From the NCBI GenBank assembly GCA_008638375.1, contig CM018038.1:34586169-34650168 (forward strand): a stretch of 64,000 nt of DNA, in the 5' to 3' direction. Below, in pieces: positions 59,071-64,000 of this stretch. The DNA is from Nyssa sinensis (lineage: Eukaryota > Streptophyta > Magnoliopsida > Cornales > Nyssaceae). A program made the position numbers and the translations under genes. Every line of letters begins with the position of its first letter. Position 1 is the first letter of the stretch. Under the pieces are notes generated by a model. It saw nothing but the letters and a program-made list of their open reading frames with translations. It was not told where the DNA came from and did no database searches.

Positions 59071-59315
59071 CCTAGTGGGAATAGGACTTTTTTAGGAAGA
59101 GTCTTGATGGGAATAGGACTCTGTCAGGAGGAGTTGTATTGGAACCGAAACTCTGTTAGGAAAGTCCTAGCGGGAATAAAACTCTATCAAGAAAAGTTCT
59201 AATGGGAATAGGACTCTATCGGGAGGAGTCCTAATGGAATCGGGACTCTGTCAAAAAAAGTCCTAATGGGAATAAGATTCTATCAAAAGGAGTCCTATAA
59301 TGAGGAGTCCTACTA
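59071..59315 (+). repeat. ~33-bp tandem array, right part
   Basis: About seven further units (GAGTCCTAATGGAATCGGGA plus CTCTGTCAAAA type) continue the array of 54845-55061 after the solo LTR insertion. Confidence 0.92.
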
Positions 59316-59613
59316 GAAGTAGGTTTTTTGGTATAACTACCGAATTTCTACTACTTAATCAAGAGTCACAAGATGGGGTGTTTACAAGGTGCTTGAAGCA
59401 AGCTTGGTGGTGGGAAGAGAGGTTAAATAGTGGGTAGAACAAGGTTGGGCACCAATTGATGGCTAGGTAGAGAACTCTCTATTTCTCTCTAAGAACCATC
59501 ATTCTCTGTCTAAAACAATAGAGTCCATAAATGAGGTAAGGATTTCTAGACATCTTCTTAGGAATATTATTGCCTAAATATGAATATATAGATGAAAATA
59601 TATGTGTGATGCA

Positions 59614-59647
<34 letters not shown>

Positions 59648-59667
59648 GTACGTAGATATAACCACGG

Positions 59668-59712
<45 letters not shown>

Positions 59713-60363
59713 ACTAATATGGGTTCTCTCATTTCAAAAATTTTGTGGTGTTTTTACTCGTGTGAAATCATCATTAAGTGTCTTAAATGATTTAAGAATG
59801 GTTGGCTGAAGAAATAGAAGGAAAAATGAGGTGAAAAAGTAGCCCCTAGTAGGGGTTAGAATACACATTCGCAAAAGAAACAGGTAACCACGAAGGAGAA
59901 CAGTGGAGTTGCAAGGTGGTCAGAAAAACATATTCATCAGAAAACTTGAAAATTCTTGGTGATTAATCTATATAACTTGTCCTAAATGCTATAAAATGAT
60001 CTTTGATATAATTTAGAATGAAAAAGAATAAAAAATCAAAGAGAAAAAGGAAGAAAAATATAGGATTTTGGTTTTTTGACAAGTTAATGGATAAGATGAC
60101 TAAAGATCCAGACTCGACGGGTTGACCCAGATGATGATCCACCGGGTTCGGTCAAAGGTCAATTGGTTACAAGTTGAGTGAGTCAATGAGTTTAGTTAAC
60201 GGGCTTGCTAGTTAGGCTTGGACTTGGGCTTAAGTTTGGGTCTGGGTCTGGTATTGGGCTTAGGCTTGGGCCAGTTGATTAGTGGACTTGGGGTGTTTGG
60301 TCATACGTATGTGGTAACCAATGTTTGGGATTGAAACTAGAATAAGGTTATCCCTATTTCAAA
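59316..60363. other. Unassigned interval with microsatellites
   Basis: (GT)n(TA)n lies at about 59613-59647 and (GA)n at about 59672-59710. A GGGCTTAGGCTTGGGCC-type degenerate repeat lies near 60220-60280. No gene is recognised. Confidence 0.5.
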
Positions 60364-60849
60364 TGTCACATCCCGAAACCTACCTTTTGTAAATTTAGGG
60401 ACATGACTAGCTGTAAGGACTTCAATTCAATCCCAAGTTAAATACATTTTTTAAACCATTAGTTGGTGGCAGAAATTCATAGATTTTTTTTAATGCAATT
60501 ACACTTGGCAAAGAAAAACTAACATTTAGTCATAAAGGATTCATAACTACTTAGTTCATATTAAAATCCACTGTAAAAATTTTTTTGTACTCAATTCAAC
60601 TACAAGATTACAACTTAGCAAAACAAAAGTCTAATTCTAGTTGTAATCCTACACAAAAGTTAACTAACTCCCCATGCCAAGCTCTTTCAAAATGATATCC
60701 ATGTTGGGCCATCTATTCTTTGTCATCTGAAAAAAAAAAAAAAATAGTTTGGAGCTGGTGTGTGTTAATATAAACTCAGTGAATAATCGTAGTATTCTAT
60801 CATAGGTTTTAGACTAATGGAGTTTTGAGGTTTCAAAGGAGGTTTAAAC
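60364..60849 (-). mobile_element. LTR H, inverted fragment interrupted by G
   Basis: It begins TGTCACATCCCGAAACCTACC, the family's inverted end, and runs ~490 bp until LTR G. Sequence after 63373 may be its continuation, but its far end is not seen. Confidence 0.6.
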
Positions 60850-63372
60850 TATCACAACCCGAAACCCACCCTGTGAGGAATCTGGCATCGCGACACCAGC
60901 CCGACCTATTTTCCGAACTAGATTTTTCCTTTTAACTTTAACTTAACATTTATATGTGAGTGTTATTAACATGCTTTCAAAAATTAAATACATAGTGGAA
61001 GACTAAATAAAATTTCTGCACTTATAATATTAGAGTTCTTAAATATACAGACCCAAAAACTCTAAATACAACTATCCCCAGGACGTGGGGTGATGGGAGA
61101 ACATAGGACAAGTAATATACTTCACTATCAAAATATCCTTGCAATATATGTATCTGCCTCAACTCTACGCTTGTTCGGGATCTCGATCCCTACTTTCAAA
61201 TTGTGGCGTCCTTACCTGAAATAGTTAGAATAAATTTGTAATGAGCTAACTTAGCCCAGTAAGTAAATTTCCTTCACTATGCTATGAGTCAGGATCAGTA
61301 TAAGAAAGTTCATGATCCAAGATAACCGAGGTTATGCCAATATGATAGTCAATCAAGGAAATGAGATGTCACAAAAACAAGTCACAAATGTGAAGTAACT
61401 GAATTGACCCCTTGGGCCTAAGGTACATCCCATGATAGCAAAATAATGAATATCCAATAATATCAAGTATATAAATCATCCATAGTATCTGACTTAGCCA
61501 GTAAACGTAATGCCACAAACAGATAACTGCTCAATATAAGAGATGTTCCATACAACCATATGTTCATTTATTAGGAATGTAATATGCTCATCTAAATGAA
61601 TGAAATAATAGATATGATAATAACCATAGTTGGTATATAACAATAGAACCCGACATACCCTTTCGCAATCAGATCCGTCCACCTGACTTGCTCATGTATA
61701 CCCAACCTACAATAGAACCCGGCCTACCCTTTCACAATCAGATCCGTCCACCTCACTTGCTCATGTATACCCAGCCTATCTCTTCACTATAGCAGAACTC
61801 GGCATACCCTTTCGCAATCAGATCCATCCACCTGACTTGCTCATGTATACCCAACCTACCCTTTTACTGTAGCAGAACTCGGCATACCCTTTAGCAATCA
61901 GATCCATCCACCTGACTTGCTCATGTATACCCAGCCTACCCTTTCACTGTAGTTGACAATAGTAGAACCCGACATACCCTTTTGCAATCAGATCCACCCG
62001 TCTGACTTGTTCATGTACAGCCGGCCTACTATTTTATTTTTGTAGTTGATTATAATATTGAATGGGCATTGTGACTGTGCATCACACAAGTATAATATAT
62101 CAAGATGTATAATAATCACATGATCAAGATATAGAATTTAATTCAACAATATTCACAAGCTAGAATAAGCATCAAATTGTGAAATAAGAAATAGCTAAAT
62201 GCATATAAATACAAACTTGGTAGTAATAAGAAATGAATGTATGACTTGGTCAAAACTTTTCCACATGCAAAGATCAGATTTTACTTACATACATATAATA
62301 GTCAATTCTTAATAATCCTCACAAGATAGAATAGGTATGAATTTGTGGAACCAATAACACTGGGTATGTTTCGAAAGTACAACCTTGGCAATAAAAGAAA
62401 TGACATGGCCTAGGAACAACCACATGTAAGAGTTTCGAGATTTACTTACTCTTACTATATTACTGAGAAAGTTAGACTTCTTTCTTTTTCCCCTTTGACG
62501 TTCCTTAGTTGAGCTTAGGTTCGTAGGTTTCACACCGTTCCTTTGCTTTTTCTTCCTTCCGTTCCAATTCTAAATGTTCAAAGCTTCAACCCCAACTCTC
62601 AGTTCCTCTTTTTCCTTTTCTGATTTTCTTCACAACCCTCACCCCTATTTATACACAAAATCTCACTGCCCCTTTTCTCTCTCCTCCTTCCTCTCTCTTC
62701 CTCCCTTCCTTAACTTTCTTTCTTGATACTTTCCTTTTCTGATTTTCTTAAATTCAAGCCTTAATTGCCTCCTCGATCATTTATATATTATATACATATA
62801 ATATACAAACACACACTTTTACATACACACTCCCTACCGACGGCTTTGCTATTTTTCTTTCTCTCCATATATATGTATATATCAGTTTATATATATAAAT
62901 ATATTTTGTATATATATATATATAAATACATGTATTATTATATATATACATATATATATATACACACACACCATTATACACTATTTATATGTATATATAT
63001 AAATATGTACTGCTAGATATATATATATATACTCATGTATATATATTAATTAGACTCATATATGTATATATGTTTGTGTACTCATATACACACACACACA
63101 CATATCTATATATATATATACATATTGTATACATATGCTTACGCATGTACATGTCTGCGTACACATTTTTTCCGTATTGTCTAGTTCCTCGCACGGGTAT
63201 TCCCCAGACACTCGAGGTTGCCCATAAATCACATCGTGTGTTTTGTCATAGTGTATTTTCTCAAAGTTATACATCTATCATTACAATACATATTCAGATT
63301 AGAAGTCAGTTTTACACTGGTTAACCCGGTCTACCCCAGGTTGGGTGTTATAATTCGAGTCAAGGTGTTACA
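60850..63372 (-). mobile_element. LTR G, inverted, nested in H
   Basis: It starts TATCACAACCCGAAACCCACC and ends GTCAAGGTGTTACA. TAAAC stands directly before it (60845-60849) and again at 63375-63379, with two extra bases (TA) between the LTR end and the second copy. This is an imperfect but suggestive target duplication. About 2.5 kb, shorter than relatives. Contains long TA/CA simple repeats (62780-63130). No gene. Confidence 0.65.
61641..62045 (-). repeat. ~70-89-bp minisatellite (5 copies) in LTR G
   Basis: Units contain CAGAACTCGGCATACCCTTT, GCAATCAGATCC and CTGACTTGCTCATGTATACC. Starts are at about 61646, 61716, 61795, 61877 and 61966. It lies about 0.8 kb from the LTR end. Confidence 0.93.
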
Positions 63373-63494
63373 TATAAACAATTCTTCATTGGTATAAGTT
63401 TTTCAATTAATAGTAGATATGAAACATTGAACAATTCAAAACTATCAATCAAGTGCTAAAACAATTTGTGATACTAAATAATCAATTTGAAAAT

Positions 63495-64000
63495 TTAAAT
63501 ATAATTATGTTTGAAAGGCAAAAAGCCTTTCTTGAAGTCTTGCATTGCAAACTTGACAAGTATCTTATCTATGTATGCAGCATGAGATAAGCCTAGCATC
63601 CTATTTTTTCGATCTCGCATAAGCTTGATCCTAAGGATATAGCTAGCTTTTCCCATGCCTTTCATATCAAACTGTTTCGCTAACCAAACCTTAACTATAA
63701 AAAGCACTCCTACATGATTCCCAATGAGTAGGATGTCATACACATATAGAACAAGGAATAACACCATGTTTCCTTCAAACTTCTTATACACACAAGGTTC
63801 ATCCGAATTTTGATCAAAACCAAATGACTTGATTGCCTGATCAAATCGAATGTTCTAACTTCGGGAAACTTGTTTATGTCCATAAATAGACCTATACAAT
63901 TTGCATACCATATGCTCTTGGTCCTTAGCTACGAAACTATATTTCATAGCATCTTACCATTGTCCTAAATCTTTATTAAAGATAGCTTCATCGTAGTAAC
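63495..64000 (-). pseudogene. Copia reverse transcriptase fragment at window edge
   Basis: Reading on the minus strand from the right edge: YYDEAIFNKDLGQW (stop) DAMKYSF, CKLYRSIYGHKQVSRS (stop), FDQAIKSFGF, then CVYKKFEGNMVLFLVLYV. The active site reads YVYD where the family has YVDD. FDMKGMGKASYILRIKLMRD and AAYIDKILVKFAMQDFKKGF follow to 63495. Stops near 63948 and 63859 and the altered active site make it inactive. Unlike the element at 16412-22703 it belongs to the branch with the RDR-K/N-LGLS-A-YIDKIL signature. It continues beyond the window. Confidence 0.85.

Noticed and set aside
62765..63324. Tyr/Ile/His-rich frames on both strands
   Set aside because: They are translations of TA/CA microsatellites.

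Overview
This window is nuclear DNA from a flowering plant, most likely a eudicot. The evidence is AT-rich sequence full of LTR retrotransposons, long (TA)n, (GT)n and (GA)n runs, and one split gene with plant-type GT-AG introns whose product matches the small plant acyl-CoA-binding proteins. I cannot name the species. One run of exactly 100 N (47829-47928) marks a scaffold gap of unknown size.

The only gene that reads as intact is the acyl-CoA-binding protein gene (48312-51217, + strand, four coding exons, 92 residues). Almost everything else is mobile DNA, mostly decayed.

Layout: 1-1611 unassigned AT-rich sequence. 1612-2099 is one copy of a ~0.49-kb repeat found again at 13057-13545. 2100-6009 is the end of a CACTA (En/Spm) transposon: a CACTACAAGAAA terminus, subterminal repeats, a 14-copy ~161-bp tandem array and a broken TNP2 transposase on the minus strand. 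It is cut by a Gypsy-type LTR (D, from 6010), followed by an inverted LTR fragment (E, 10043-11835) and another LTR with a primer-binding site (J, 13579-15128). 16412-22703 is a defective Copia element with paired LTRs and a GATAA target duplication. 22704-26484 is unassigned, with local duplications and probable Copia tail fragments.

26485-47547 is a three-level nest. A Gypsy element on the minus strand (A, target duplication ATATC) has a second, plus-strand, gag-only Gypsy element (B, target duplication TAAGT) inside its 3' LTR. B in turn carries a minus-strand solo LTR of its own superfamily (C, target duplication GTATG) in its leader. 51841-53291 is a solo LTR (target duplication CCAGT) just downstream of the acyl-CoA-binding protein gene. 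55062-59070 is another solo LTR (F, target duplication CCTAG) that splits a ~33-bp tandem array. 60364-63372 holds two more LTRs of the same superfamily (H, interrupted by G). 63495-64000 is a broken Copia reverse transcriptase running off the right edge.

Nine LTRs (D, E, J, both LTRs of B, C, F, G, H) share a terminus close to GGGTTTCGGGTCGTGACA. Two structures recur inside them. The first is tRNA-like A-box/B-box modules antisense to the LTR at matching positions. The second is a site about 0.75-0.97 kb from the 3' end that has been amplified independently into different minisatellites.
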